From positions 186,001-250,000 of the forward strand of contig CALODP010000023.1 of the NCBI GenBank assembly GCA_942492055.1: a DNA stretch of 64,000 nucleotides. The letters are read 5' to 3'. The notes beneath the pieces are model-generated. The model saw only the letters and a list, made by a program, of their open reading frames with translations. It searched no databases and was not told the DNA's origin. Below are positions 36,207-45,877 of the stretch, piece after piece; position 1 is the first letter of the stretch; each line of letters starts with the position of its first letter. This DNA is from CALODP01 sp942492055. GTDB taxonomy: Bacteria > Bacteroidota > Ignavibacteria > Ignavibacteriales > Melioribacteraceae. Made by a program: the position numbers and the translations under genes.

Positions 36207-39200
36207 ATGCGCATAAATACTTTCAAATATATTTTTCTTCTCTGTCTATTTCTTTTCGGAAATAGTTATTCCCATTCTGTTATTACACAATGGAAATTTA
36301 ACACATATCAATATACTACTGATAATGGTTTATCATCGAATTTATTAAAAGGAATCTTACAAGATAAATTCGGATATATGTGGATTGCTTCGGATGCGGG
36401 ATTGATTAGATATGACGGGAATGAGTTCCATTTAATAAGGGAAGTTCCTACTACATTTTTGAAATCCGTAAGATTAATGAAGAGTGGTGATATTCTGATA
36501 ACCGGTGATTTCGGAGTCGCAAAAATATCAACTTCGGATTTTGATGTTAATTATACTTTACTCGCACGAGGAAGAAATCACACTTCGGATTCTACTTTGT
36601 TTTTCCCAAAAGACGCAATAGAAGATTCCAAAGGAAGAATATGGATATCCGACTCTCGCAGTATCGGATTGCTGCGTGGTGGAAAACTGTCTAAATATCA
36701 ATTCGACAAAGAAGACTGGACAGATAATTATACACGATCATTTAGCATAGTAGAATCAAAAAAGGGTAGAATTATTGCTTCTTCGTTTAAGGGGGGAATA
36801 TTTCTTTTTAATGAAGAAACGGAAAAATTTGACAGATTGGAAACAAGAAATTATCAAAGCGGTGAGATAAATCGCATCATAACTTTTGGAGCCGCAATAT
36901 ACGCATGTACAGATAATGGTGTATATAAAGTACGTTTAGATTATGGTAAGAAGATTGCCAACTTTGTCTCTTACATAAAGGTACATAACGTTTCAACTAT
37001 GTCCTATGAGAATAAAACAAATTCGTTTTATCTTGGTACATGGGATCACGGGATCTATAGTTATAATTTGTTAACGAGAGAGTTAACAAATATTGAGACT
37101 TCCAGAGAGAGAATAATTAATCAGATTTTTATTGATAAAGACAGTGGAATATGGGCAGCTACAAATTCAGGCGCATTCCTCCATTCGAGTTCATTGTTTA
37201 AAATAATTAATTTATCAGAAATTCATCATAATCCTTTCCCATATATAGCAAAGATAAGACATGCTTCAAAGAAAGTATATTTTCTGATACAATCGGGATT
37301 GTATTCACTGGAGTTTGATTTGCGTAACTCATATTCAATATCGAAAATTCCGGTACCATTCGAGAATAAGCTCCACGATTTCGAATTGAAAAATGATATT
37401 TTCTATTTGTCCTTTAGAGATGGGATAATAACTGCGTACAAGGGGGATAGACTTCGATATAAGGTATCTCTTGAGAATGACAGACTTAGGAATCTATATG
37501 TTGATAATGAAGGGGATTTATGGGGTTCAACAGAGATTAGCAATGATGTAATTAGGATTACAAAAGAAGGTGCTATTAGCAGATTTTCCTTAGGTAATGA
37601 TAACCCTCTATTGATAGAGGTAATTAAGCAAGGAACAGATGGTAAAATATATGTTGCCGGAAATGGAGAATCGATGATGTATTCGTTCGATTCGTCTGAG
37701 AATGCTTTTCATCCGGTTAAAATCACAAGTAAGAATTTCGAGAGCGACGATTTACATATTTTTGATATTGAATTCTTTGATAAGTTTATCTTATTGGCGA
37801 CTAATCTTGGGTTTGTTACCTGCGAAAATGGTGAGATGTTTTTATTCGGGTTAAACAAGCAAAATGAGAACGTTACAATGCGTTCAATTTTCAGAACAAA
37901 AGATGATCAAATATGGATCGGATCAGATAAAGGATTGTATGTAAGATTTAATCAGGAACTCGTTAATTTTAATAGCTTGGACGGTTTACCTAATACCTCT
38001 ATTTCCAAGCATGGAATTATTCAGGATGAAAAGGGGAGAATATGGGTAGCGACAGCTAGTGGATTGTCTTATTTTACGCATAGACAAGGGGAAGTGAGAA
38101 CTTCTTCGAAACCCAAAATTATCGCTGCTTATTCATCCCATAAAAAGACGACAGTTCATTCTTACGGATTGGAAACTATTAATCCGGGAGCAGTTACAAT
38201 AAAATATTCCGATTTATCGTATCCGACAAATAGAACCTTGTTTCAAACAAGAGTTTTCGGATTGAATTCCGAATGGCTTGATAGAGGGAATGCTAATGCA
38301 GTACATTATTCTGCATTGCCCGTTGGCGAGTATATGTTTCAGGTAAGGTCTAAGAGGCCGGGCTATCTTTGGAGTGATCCTGTTTCATTTTCGATAGTAA
38401 TATCGGCTCCGTGGTATAGAAGTCTTTGGATGTATATCTTCTATACTTTTCTTGCAGTTTTGTTACTTCTTTTCATTGTAAATAAGATACATAATAAGCG
38501 AATTGCGTATTTGATGAGAAGGGAAGATGAACTGAAACGACTAGTAAAAGATAAAACGCAATTATTATTGGATGAAATGGATTTATCGGAGAAATTATTG
38601 GAGAAAACCATTTTGGCTAAGGAACGTTTGGAGCGTGCTAATGATGTTAAGGGGCAATTATTAAGTGTAGCCGCACACGATTTAAGGAATCCTCTTCATG
38701 TAATTATGGGTTATAAAGATCTATTGAAGGCAGAAATTAAAGATAATTCTGAAGCAAAGGAAATGTTGGATAATATTTCAGAATCAGCTTCGAGAATGAA
38801 TACTCTTATTTCTAATATTTTGGAATCCGCATCCCGGGATAGTGAAAGAATTGAGATAGTTACTCAGAAAATAAACATATCCAATCTAGCAAAGGAATCT
38901 TTGCATGAGAATAGAATTAGAGCAGGACAAAAAGAGCAAACCATTATTTCAGAAATATCGGAGGATATTTTTGCAAAAGCAGATTCAAATTGGTTGAAAG
39001 AAGCTATTGATAATCTTCTTAGTAACGCTATAAAATATTCGGAGCCGAATAAAAGAATTTGGTTATCAGTTAATGAGTCGATAGCAAGTGTTGTGATTAG
39101 TGTAAAAGACGAAGGGCCTGGTATTAGCGAGGATGATCAAAAGATTATGTTCGGGAAATTTCAAAGATTATCCGCAAAACCAACCGGGGGAGAAAGTTCA

Positions 39201-39320
39201 ACGGGATTAGGTCTCTTTATTGTAAAAGATGTTATCGAACGACACGGTGGAATTATCACATGTGAAAGTTCTCTAGGAAAAGGGAGCATTTTTTCGATAA
39301 AACTTCCCAAAGCAAAATAA
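36207..39320 (+). CDS. Sensor histidine kinase with beta-propeller sensor (hybrid-type N-terminus, no receiver)
   Basis: 1037 residues. Signal peptide to about 22. Residues 30-640: repeated two-component regulator propeller blades (Q-D-K-F-G-Y-M-W-I-A-S-D-A-G-L-I-R-Y, later Q-D-E-K-G-R-I-W-V-A-T-A-S-G-L). A Y_Y_Y Ig-like domain about 645-735 (P-V-G-E-Y-M-F-Q-V-R-S) links to a membrane helix about 741-762. HisKA with A-A-H-D-L-R-N-P-L, phospho-acceptor His824, then HATPase with N-L-L-S-N-A-I-K-Y-S, D-E-G-P-G-I and G-L-G-L-F-I-V. In Bacteroidota hybrid systems such chains end in a receiver and AraC domain; here the chain stops after the ATPase, and no response regulator gene is adjacent. Ligand unknown. 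Confidence 0.92.
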   Translation: MRINTFKYIFLLCLFLFGNSYSHSVITQWKFNTYQYTTDNGLSSNLLKGILQDKFGYMWIASDAGLIRYDGNEFHLIREVPTTFLKSVRLMKSGDILITGDFGVAKISTSDFDVNYTLLARGRNHTSDSTLFFPKDAIEDSKGRIWISDSRSIGLLRGGKLSKYQFDKEDWTDNYTRSFSIVESKKGRIIASSFKGGIFLFNEETEKFDRLETRNYQSGEINRIITFGAAIYACTDNGVYKVRLDYGKKIANFVSYIKVHNVSTMSYENKTNSFYLGTWDHGIYSYNLLTRELTNIETSRERIINQIFIDKDSGIWAATNSGAFLHSSSLFKIINLSEIHHNPFPYIAKIRHASKKVYFLIQSGLYSLEFDLRNSYSISKIPVPFENKLHDFELKNDIFYLSFRDGIITAYKGDRLRYKVSLENDRLRNLYVDNEGDLWGSTEISNDVIRITKEGAISRFSLGNDNPLLIEVIKQGTDGKIYVAGNGESMMYSFDSSENAFHPVKITSKNFESDDLHIFDIEFFDKFILLATNLGFVTCENGEMFLFGLNKQNENVTMRSIFRTKDDQIWIGSDKGLYVRFNQELVNFNSLDGLPNTSISKHGIIQDEKGRIWVATASGLSYFTHRQGEVRTSSKPKIIAAYSSHKKTTVHSYGLETINPGAVTIKYSDLSYPTNRTLFQTRVFGLNSEWLDRGNANAVHYSALPVGEYMFQVRSKRPGYLWSDPVSFSIVISAPWYRSLWMYIFYTFLAVLLLLFIVNKIHNKRIAYLMRREDELKRLVKDKTQLLLDEMDLSEKLLEKTILAKERLERANDVKGQLLSVAAHDLRNPLHVIMGYKDLLKAEIKDNSEAKEMLDNISESASRMNTLISNILESASRDSERIEIVTQKINISNLAKESLHENRIRAGQKEQTIISEISEDIFAKADSNWLKEAIDNLLSNAIKYSEPNKRIWLSVNESIASVVISVKDEGPGISEDDQKIMFGKFQRLSAKPTGGESSTGLGLFIVKDVIERHGGIITCESSLGKGSIFSIKLPKAK

Positions 39321-39448
39321 GAAATCAAAAATGGTTTTTATTTTGTAAAAAATCTTTATAAGTTTGTTGCTGTTTATTAAATGAGTTGATCCGAGAGGAC
39401 AGCTACATAATTACTAAATTGGAATAAAATAAGAGTCGGACTTGATCC

Positions 39449-40171
39449 ATGGGGCAAGTACCAGAAGAACAGCCTAAGCCGGCCTACTTAATTGTGGGAA
39501 ATGGTAAATTGGCTAAGCATATCAAATATTACTTCAATCTTTGCGGAATATCGTATTTGCATTGGCATAGAAATTCCGTCATGGAATTTTCTCAAATTGC
39601 AGAGAACGTACTAAAGATTCTCCTACTTATTAATGACGATTCAATTGTTGATTTTATCGAAACTTATTCTAATAAGTTGAAGTCCGATAAAATATGGATA
39701 CATTGTTCCGGCGCTTTAACAACAACTTTGGCAGAATGCGCACACCCGTTAATGACTTTTTCCGATGAGCTATATGATATGGAAACATATCATTCTATTC
39801 CTTTTATTACAGAAGAGGGGAAGAGAAGTTTTTCGGAATTATTCCCTGAATTAGGAAACCCATCAATCGCAATTCCATCGGAGAAGAAAGTGCTATATCA
39901 CGCTTGGTGTGTGATTAGTGGTAACTTTACAACTATTTTGTGGGAGAGCGCTTTTAAGGAATTCGAAGCAAATTTCGGGATCGAGAAAAAGCATCTTCTA
40001 CCTTACATGAAAAGGACTTTTGATAATCTCACAACCATGGATAGTTCATTAACCGGTCCTTTGGCGAGAGGAGATATCCAAACAATTCAAAAGCATAAAG
40101 ATTTATTAAAGAATACGCCTTACGAAAAAATATATAATAGTTTTTGTTATCTATTTGAGGATTTGAGATGA
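39449..40171 (+). CDS. DUF2520/Rossmann protein, candidate ketopantoate reductase
   Basis: 240 residues. N-terminal Rossmann strand A-Y-L-I-V-G-N-G-K-L-A-K-H carries the G-x-G-x-x-A nucleotide-binding loop; H-C-S-G-A-L at mid-chain is the usual end of the dinucleotide domain of DUF2520 proteins; the helical C-terminus (N-F-T-T-I-L-W, L-T-G-P-L-A-R-G-D, residues 170-240) is the 6PGDH-like part. First gene of the pantothenate operon, overlapping panB by 4 bases. No PanE gene lies in the operon, and a distinct Rossmann/6PGDH-type ketopantoate reductase, PanG, is known from pan operons of some bacteria. I infer NADPH-dependent reduction of 2-dehydropantoate; not proven. Confidence 0.75.
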   Translation: MGQVPEEQPKPAYLIVGNGKLAKHIKYYFNLCGISYLHWHRNSVMEFSQIAENVLKILLLINDDSIVDFIETYSNKLKSDKIWIHCSGALTTTLAECAHPLMTFSDELYDMETYHSIPFITEEGKRSFSELFPELGNPSIAIPSEKKVLYHAWCVISGNFTTILWESAFKEFEANFGIEKKHLLPYMKRTFDNLTTMDSSLTGPLARGDIQTIQKHKDLLKNTPYEKIYNSFCYLFEDLR

Positions 40172-40956
40172 AAAATGTTACAGATTTCGCGAAAATGAAG
40201 AACGCAGGGGAGAAAATATCCTTCGTAACATGTTATGATTCCACATACGCAAACATAATCCGTGATTCTGATATTGACGCTGTTTTAGTTGGCGATAGTG
40301 TCGCAATGGTAATGCACGGTTTCGATACAACAGTAAATGCCGACATTAGTATTATGGAGCTTCATGCTGCCGCAGTAAGAAAAGGACTTGGTGATAAGTT
40401 CATGGTGGTGGACATGCCCTTTTTGGCTCATAGAAAAGGGATAGAATATATGATGAATTGTGTTGACCGATTGATGAAAGCCGGTGCCCAAGCTGTAAAG
40501 ATAGAAGGTGCAGGAGATAATCTTGCGGCAATAAAATATGTAGTTGAATCAGGTGTTCCTGTTATGGGGCATTTGGGATTAACTCCTCAGTCAGTCCATC
40601 AGTTTGGAGGTTTTAAAGTACAAGGGAAGAGTAATGAAGCGGCGGAAAAGTTACTTGCTGACGCAAAAGCGTTGCAAGAGGCCGGTTGTTTCGCTTTAGT
40701 GTTTGAATTGGTTCCTGCCGAACTTGCTAAGATTATTACTGAGGAATTGGTGATTCCCACAATAGGAATTGGCGCTGGAGCCGGTACTTCAGGACAAGTT
40801 TTGGTTTTGCAAGATCTTCTTGGGATGAATAATCAATTCTCACCAAAATTTTTAAGAAAGTATTTGAACGGTTACGATATTATAAAGGATGCGTTGAATA
40901 ATTATAATAATGATGTGAAAGAAGTTTCTTTCCCGTCTGATAAGGAGAGCTTTTAA
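40168..40956 (+). CDS. panB: 3-methyl-2-oxobutanoate hydroxymethyltransferase
   Basis: 262 residues, normal length. Motifs of PanB: V-T-C-Y-D-S-T-Y-A near the N-terminus, V-G-D-S-V-A-M-V-M-H-G with the metal-binding Asp, A-V-K-I-E-G-A, G-H-L-G-L-T-P-Q-S and the G-I-G-A-G loop late in the barrel. Adds the hydroxymethyl group of methylene-tetrahydrofolate to alpha-ketoisovalerate to make ketopantoate. Second gene of the operon; its TAA shares an A with the panC ATG. Confidence 0.97.
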   Translation: MKNVTDFAKMKNAGEKISFVTCYDSTYANIIRDSDIDAVLVGDSVAMVMHGFDTTVNADISIMELHAAAVRKGLGDKFMVVDMPFLAHRKGIEYMMNCVDRLMKAGAQAVKIEGAGDNLAAIKYVVESGVPVMGHLGLTPQSVHQFGGFKVQGKSNEAAEKLLADAKALQEAGCFALVFELVPAELAKIITEELVIPTIGIGAGAGTSGQVLVLQDLLGMNNQFSPKFLRKYLNGYDIIKDALNNYNNDVKEVSFPSDKESF

Positions 40957-41720
40957 TGACAAGAGTTGTAAAAAGTATTGCCGAGTTCAAGGATATAAGA
41001 AAGAATGTCCTGAAGGGAAAATCGATAGGATTTGTTCCTACAATGGGTGCTTTGCACGAAGGGCATCTTTCCCTGATAAAAAGGGCAAATGAAGAGAATG
41101 AAATAGTTGTTTCAAGTGTATTTGTAAATCCGACACAGTTTAATGACAAAAATGATTTGGATAAATATCCCAGAACATTTGAGGAAGATTTGTTGAAACT
41201 CACGGAAATGAAAGTCGATTATCTCTTTTTCCCTGAATACGATGAAATGTACCCGGATAATTATAAATATAAGATTTCTGAAAATGATCTCAGCGCAAAA
41301 TTGTGCGGTGCCCATCGTCCCGGACATTTTGACGGAGTTCTTTCTGTGGTGATGAAATTATTAAATATTGTTTCGCCGGATAAAGCATATTTCGGAGAGA
41401 AAGATTATCAGCAATATTTGTTATTGAAAGGGATGGCTGAAACATTTTTTATGGATGTGGAAATCGTACCATGCCCGATAATAAGGGAAGAAGATGGTCT
41501 TGCGAAAAGTTCTAGAAATACACTTCTTTCTGAAACGGAAAGAGAGCTGGCGCCAAGTTTTTATAAGTATTTGAGTAATAAATCTCTTACCGAAGAGGAA
41601 GTAATTTCCGAGTTAACAAATGCCGGTTTTATCGTTGATTATATTGAAAAGATAGATAACAGAAGGTTTGGTGCTGTTCATTTAGGTAATGTGAGGTTAA
41701 TAGATAATGTCAAAATATAA
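40956..41720 (+). CDS. panC: Pantothenate synthetase (pantoate-beta-alanine ligase)
   Basis: 254 residues, slightly short of the usual 280 because the C-terminal domain is reduced. P-T-M-G-A-L-H-E-G-H-L-S-L is the HIGH-type ATP-binding motif, F-V-N-P-T-Q-F-N and G-E-K-D-Y-Q-Q follow at normal spacing, and R-E-E-D-G-L-A-K-S-S-R-N is the KMSKS-like loop. Joins pantoate and beta-alanine with ATP. Overlaps panB by 1 and coaBC by 14 bases. Confidence 0.97.
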   Translation: MTRVVKSIAEFKDIRKNVLKGKSIGFVPTMGALHEGHLSLIKRANEENEIVVSSVFVNPTQFNDKNDLDKYPRTFEEDLLKLTEMKVDYLFFPEYDEMYPDNYKYKISENDLSAKLCGAHRPGHFDGVLSVVMKLLNIVSPDKAYFGEKDYQQYLLLKGMAETFFMDVEIVPCPIIREEDGLAKSSRNTLLSETERELAPSFYKYLSNKSLTEEEVISELTNAGFIVDYIEKIDNRRFGAVHLGNVRLIDNVKI

Positions 41721-42957
41721 GATTCTTGTAAAGATATCAGGTTCTATTGCTGCCTATAAAAGCGCTTATCTTATTTCGCGTTTGGTGCAAAGTGGATTTG
41801 AGGTTCAAACCGTAGCAACCGAATCAGCGTTGAAATTCATAGGTAAAGCGACCCTTGAAGGATTAACCAGACGCAAGGTTATTACCGATTCCTTCGAAGA
41901 TGGAGAGATGATGAGTCACATTAATTTGGCCAAGTGGGCTGATCTCACCATTTTCGTTCCGGCAACGGGTAATACAATAAATAAAATGTCTGCGGGGATA
42001 GCGGATAATATTATTACATCATTGTTTCTAGCTCATAATTGGGAAAAACCATATTTGTTAGCTCCGGCGATGAATTCAAACATGTTTGCTCATCCGGCTA
42101 CTCAAAATTCTTTGAAAAAGTTGGAAGAGTGGGGAGTAAAAGTATTACCTACGGAAGATGGATATTTGGCGTGCGGTGATACAGGGAAAGGTAAACTGCT
42201 CGATCCCGATAAAATATTTAATTATATCACCGAGACTTTGAATGATATCAATGCCGATAAAAACAGGCAATTGAATATCTTGGTTACTGCCGGCGGAACA
42301 AGAGAAAAGATTGACGGTGTGAGATATCTGACAAATATGAGTACCGGAAACACTGCTTCGGAATTAGCCGATTATTTTCGCTCACACGGCCATAATGTAA
42401 CATTTCTGCATGCTGATAACTCCATTCTTCCCAAAAGTCATGTAAAGAAAGATTCATTCTCAGATTTTAACAGCCTTTTCGAGAAGTTAATAGATAAGGT
42501 TAGCAATAATGATTATGACGGTGTAATTCATATGGCGGCTGTTAGTGATTTTTCATTGGGATCGGTTTCTATCAATAATGTGGAATATAAAGTACCTATA
42601 GAAAAAAAAATACCTTCAGGGGCAGACGAAATTAGCTTTAATTTGAAGGCAAATTTCAAGATTGTTAATAAATTGAAAGAAAATTTCAAGAATAGAAACG
42701 CGACATTAGTCTCTTTCAAGTTTACGAATTCTCCAGATAAAGGGGAACGAATTCAAAAAGTAATTAAGTTAATGGATGACTCACAATCCGATTTTGTTGT
42801 ATTAAATGATTTGTCCGATCGAGTTGCCAATAAACAACAGAATTTTAAGATATTCTTCGATCACGAAAGTTATTTCTCGGCAGAGTCTTCTATTGAGTTA
42901 GCTCGCCAATTGGAAATAGAAATCTTTAAGAAAAAAATGGAGCGAGAAGGATTATGA
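41707..42957 (+). CDS. coaBC: Phosphopantothenoylcysteine synthetase/decarboxylase
   Basis: 416 residues, bifunctional. N-terminal CoaC flavoprotein: G-S-I-A-A-Y-K, then H-I-N-L-A with the catalytic His, the P-A-M-N-S-N-M loop and L-A-C-G-D-T-G-K-G with the catalytic Cys. C-terminal CoaB: V-T-A-G-G-T-R-E-K-I-D-G-V-R, then N-D-L-S-D and K-Q-Q-N-F-K. Adds cysteine to phosphopantothenate using CTP, then decarboxylates the product to phosphopantetheine. Overlaps its neighbours on both sides, so translation is coupled. Confidence 0.96.
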   Translation: MSKYKILVKISGSIAAYKSAYLISRLVQSGFEVQTVATESALKFIGKATLEGLTRRKVITDSFEDGEMMSHINLAKWADLTIFVPATGNTINKMSAGIADNIITSLFLAHNWEKPYLLAPAMNSNMFAHPATQNSLKKLEEWGVKVLPTEDGYLACGDTGKGKLLDPDKIFNYITETLNDINADKNRQLNILVTAGGTREKIDGVRYLTNMSTGNTASELADYFRSHGHNVTFLHADNSILPKSHVKKDSFSDFNSLFEKLIDKVSNNDYDGVIHMAAVSDFSLGSVSINNVEYKVPIEKKIPSGADEISFNLKANFKIVNKLKENFKNRNATLVSFKFTNSPDKGERIQKVIKLMDDSQSDFVVLNDLSDRVANKQQNFKIFFDHESYFSAESSIELARQLEIEIFKKKMEREGL

Positions 42958-43730
42958 TTCTATGTCTGGATGTCGGTAATACTTCCATTCATGGTGGAGT
43001 ATATGAGAATGATGAATTGGTTATACAATTCAGAAAGACTTCTCGAAATCAATTCTCATCTGATGAATATGGTATATTTTTCAGAAATGTTCTAAAGGAG
43101 AATGATATAGATTACAAATCAATTTCCGAGATTGCGATTTGCAGTGTGGTTCCAGATGTACTCCATTCCTTATCAAGCGCAGCTATCAAATATTTCGGAA
43201 TTGAGCCATTTGTTTTAAAAGCAGGTGTAAAGACCGGATTGAATATTAAGTACAGAAATCCACGAGAGGTCGGAACTGATCGCATTGCAAACGCTATTGC
43301 GGCAATTGATCGATATGGTGAAAAGAATATGATTGTTGTCGATTTCGGAACGGCTACTACATTTTGCGTGATTTCTGAGAATAAGGAATATCTTGGTGGT
43401 ATTATTCTGCCGGGGATCCGTATTTCAATGGAAGCTTTAGTTCAGAAAACAGCAAAGTTACCGGTTGTTGAAATTAAGCAACCAGACGAAATGGTCGGGA
43501 AAACGACTGTAGAGAGTATTCAAGCCGGATTGTATTACAGTCAGGTTGCAATTGTAAAGGAATTTAAAAATAGAATAAAAAATGAAGTATTTAACGGGGA
43601 AGATCCGGTCGTGATTGGTACGGGTGGCTTTGCTCGTCTGTTTACTGATGAGAATATTTTCGATTTGATTATCCCTACATTAGCCTTGGATGGGCTTTAT
43701 TTGGCGTTAAAGATGAATAGAAGCAATTAG
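42954..43730 (+). CDS. coaX: Type III pantothenate kinase
   Basis: 258 residues. ASKHA-fold kinase with D-V-G-N-T-S-I-H at the N-terminus (phosphate loop), P-R-E-V-G-T-D-R-I-A-N-A and D-F-G-T-A-T-T-F (both diagnostic for CoaX, not for CoaA), and V-I-G-T-G-G-F-A-R late. Phosphorylates pantothenate; type III enzymes are not inhibited by CoA and need a monovalent cation. Starts within the coaBC stop (4-base overlap). Confidence 0.96.
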   Translation: MILCLDVGNTSIHGGVYENDELVIQFRKTSRNQFSSDEYGIFFRNVLKENDIDYKSISEIAICSVVPDVLHSLSSAAIKYFGIEPFVLKAGVKTGLNIKYRNPREVGTDRIANAIAAIDRYGEKNMIVVDFGTATTFCVISENKEYLGGIILPGIRISMEALVQKTAKLPVVEIKQPDEMVGKTTVESIQAGLYYSQVAIVKEFKNRIKNEVFNGEDPVVIGTGGFARLFTDENIFDLIIPTLALDGLYLALKMNRSN

Positions 43731-43740
43731 GAGACTTATT

Positions 43741-44091
43741 ATGAATTTGGAAATGTTAAAATCAAAAATACATAGAGCAACTGTTACGGATGCCGATTTA
43801 AATTACGAAGGATCTATTTCCATCGATCCTGTATTAATGGAAGCAGCGGATATTAATGAGTTTGAAAAAGTAGATATTTACGATATCAATAACGGTGAGC
43901 GCTTTTCTACTTATGTAATAACCGGAAAAAAAGGGGAAATATGCTTAAATGGAGCTGCAGCCAGGCTAGTTCATAAAGGAGACCTGGTTATTATCGCCTG
44001 CTTTTGTTATCTTTCGGAAGACGAAATTAAATCACATAAACCAAAGCTGGTTTTTGTCGATAATAATAATGAAATAAAGAAAATTAGCTAG
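43741..44091 (+). CDS. panD: Aspartate 1-decarboxylase
   Basis: 116 residues. Self-cleaving pyruvoyl enzyme; the cleavage site Gly24-Ser25 is seen in Y-E-G-S-I-S-I-D, with catalytic Lys9 in K-S-K-I-H-R. N-G-A-A-A-R-L is the substrate loop. Supplies beta-alanine for panC. Last gene of the operon, 10 bp after coaX, so the operon supplies both substrates of pantothenate synthetase. Confidence 0.97.
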   Translation: MNLEMLKSKIHRATVTDADLNYEGSISIDPVLMEAADINEFEKVDIYDINNGERFSTYVITGKKGEICLNGAAARLVHKGDLVIIACFCYLSEDEIKSHKPKLVFVDNNNEIKKIS

Positions 44092-44612
44092 TCTAGTCCA
44101 TATAATGCATGTTTAATTGAGGTGGAAACGATCGAGCGAGGTTTGTGGTTGAACTTTTCTCGAATAAAATCTTAATTTATACAACGTTCTCCACCTCAAT
44201 AACTGCATCTTTCTCTTGCATTGCACTTCTTTCTGCGCCTAGTCCAATAAAACGCATCAAATTCGAGATTCTTTCAATCATATAAAGATTAAAACAATCC
44301 CATAACTTGCCTTTAAGATATTACATATTTCCCTAATATTGCAAGGGAAAAATGCAAAGATTAAAAAATATTATTGTTAAGTGTGAAGCAATTACAACTA
44401 TTAAGTGAGAACAATCTAATATCTCTTGAAAGATTTCTTCTCTATCTATATAGGAGCGATTCCCGGTCTAATTATCTCTTTTTATATTTACAAAATATTC
44501 CCTGTTATTTGTAAAAAAAAGTTTATATGTTAGTAATTAGATAAGTAAGTACACTATGTTAAGTAATTCTTGTTTTCGTTTATTAATATTATCAAATAAC
44601 AGGTGATATCTA
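44092..44612. other. Intergenic region with a long inverted repeat
   Basis: 521 bp. 44116-44130 matches 44185-44200 in inverse orientation (one extra base), with a 54-base loop holding no frame; no T tract follows. From 44300 on the sequence is AT-rich, with T-A-T-T-T-G-T-A-A-A-A near 44505 as a possible promoter for the outer-membrane protein genes. Nothing else recognised. Confidence 0.45.
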
Positions 44613-45854
44613 ATGAAAAAATTATTCTTCTTCTTTTTCTTTTCATTATTTTCTACAAATATTTTCCCTCAAGCATATACTCTTCCTCTGTTGAATCTTT
44701 CGCAATCATCCGAGTTGTTGGCTTCCGGAGGAATAGGAGCGGCAATAATCAGTGATGCTTCTTCAGCGTTTTTTCAAAATCCTGCTATGCTGGCTCAAAA
44801 TAGAAAAGGAAATCATTTAACATTTTCTTTTATGCCGGAAAAGGCATCTCATAAATATTGGAGTGAGTATAAATTAAAAAATTATTCTATTCGAGGTGGT
44901 TATGAATTTAAATCGTTCAATATTCCTATTTCTATCGGAGTAGGTTATATCCATAGTAAATGGGATATGGGGCATATCGATAATTTGGTTTATAATAAAG
45001 AGGCATATGAGCTTTTTGATTGCTTCTCGGCCGCTATCGGATTCAAATTAAAATTAGTTAAAATAAGCGTCGGGGCTTCATATAAGAAAGCCTTAGAGCA
45101 TTCATCCTTGCGTCCTACTGAAGAATTAGATGTTAATGCCTTAAAACGTTCTTCTTCTTCATTTGATTTTGGTACTATGGCTTTTTTTCCATTGAGTGAT
45201 GTTTTTCTCTCCGGATGTGGAATTAATCTTGAAGACAAAATGACTATTAAGCCTGTCATAAATGCCACATTGGGATATTCGGCTTTGAATATTGGAGATG
45301 GAGCAGAGGCTAATATATATGAGGCAAAAGATCCTATTGGAAGAATGCAAAAGTTGGGATACTCTTTTGATTTCGGGCTGGATCTTGATTACAAAAAGGG
45401 TAAAATTAATTTCTTTACTTATACATTTTCAGCTGAGACAGAAAATTATTTGATTAGCAGCTATGTTGATCCTATCACAGGTAAATCTATTAAATCTACA
45501 AATAAGAATCTCTTTTCCGGTATTAAGCTTTGGGATAATTTTATTTGTCTTAATCCTTCGAAAGATGTTATGCTTAGAAAAGCTCATAGAATAAAACTGT
45601 TCGATACTTTTATTCTATCTACCGGACGATATATAAGAACTTCTGAATATGTATATAAAGGGGAAACCAAAGGCTTCGGTGTTACTTCTGAAGGACTCTT
45701 AGGATTGTTGAGTAATCTCGCAGGGGATTCAATCATAAAAAAGATTACAGATCATCTGGAGATAAAATATTTCCAGGCAGAATATGATTTCGGTATTTAT
45801 GATAGTTTTGAACCGAATGAGCTTACTATTACATTAAAGAATTTGTATTTCTAA
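44613..45854 (+). CDS. PorV/PorQ-like outer-membrane protein, copy 1
   Basis: 413 residues with signal peptide (about 1-19, ending N-I-F-P-Q-A). The N-terminal block S-S-E-L-L-A-S-G-G-I-G-A-A-I-I-S-D-A then F-F-Q-N-P-A-M-L is the signature of the PorV/PorQ (UPF0164) family. The rest alternates beta strands, ending in F typical of a barrel (L-K-N-L-Y-F). Family members handle or anchor T9SS cargo at the outer membrane, although many paralogues have no known job. Followed 23 bp later by a paralogue. Confidence 0.75.
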   Translation: MKKLFFFFFFSLFSTNIFPQAYTLPLLNLSQSSELLASGGIGAAIISDASSAFFQNPAMLAQNRKGNHLTFSFMPEKASHKYWSEYKLKNYSIRGGYEFKSFNIPISIGVGYIHSKWDMGHIDNLVYNKEAYELFDCFSAAIGFKLKLVKISVGASYKKALEHSSLRPTEELDVNALKRSSSSFDFGTMAFFPLSDVFLSGCGINLEDKMTIKPVINATLGYSALNIGDGAEANIYEAKDPIGRMQKLGYSFDFGLDLDYKKGKINFFTYTFSAETENYLISSYVDPITGKSIKSTNKNLFSGIKLWDNFICLNPSKDVMLRKAHRIKLFDTFILSTGRYIRTSEYVYKGETKGFGVTSEGLLGLLSNLAGDSIIKKITDHLEIKYFQAEYDFGIYDSFEPNELTITLKNLYF

Positions 45855-45877
45855 TATTATTTAATCTCGGAGACATA

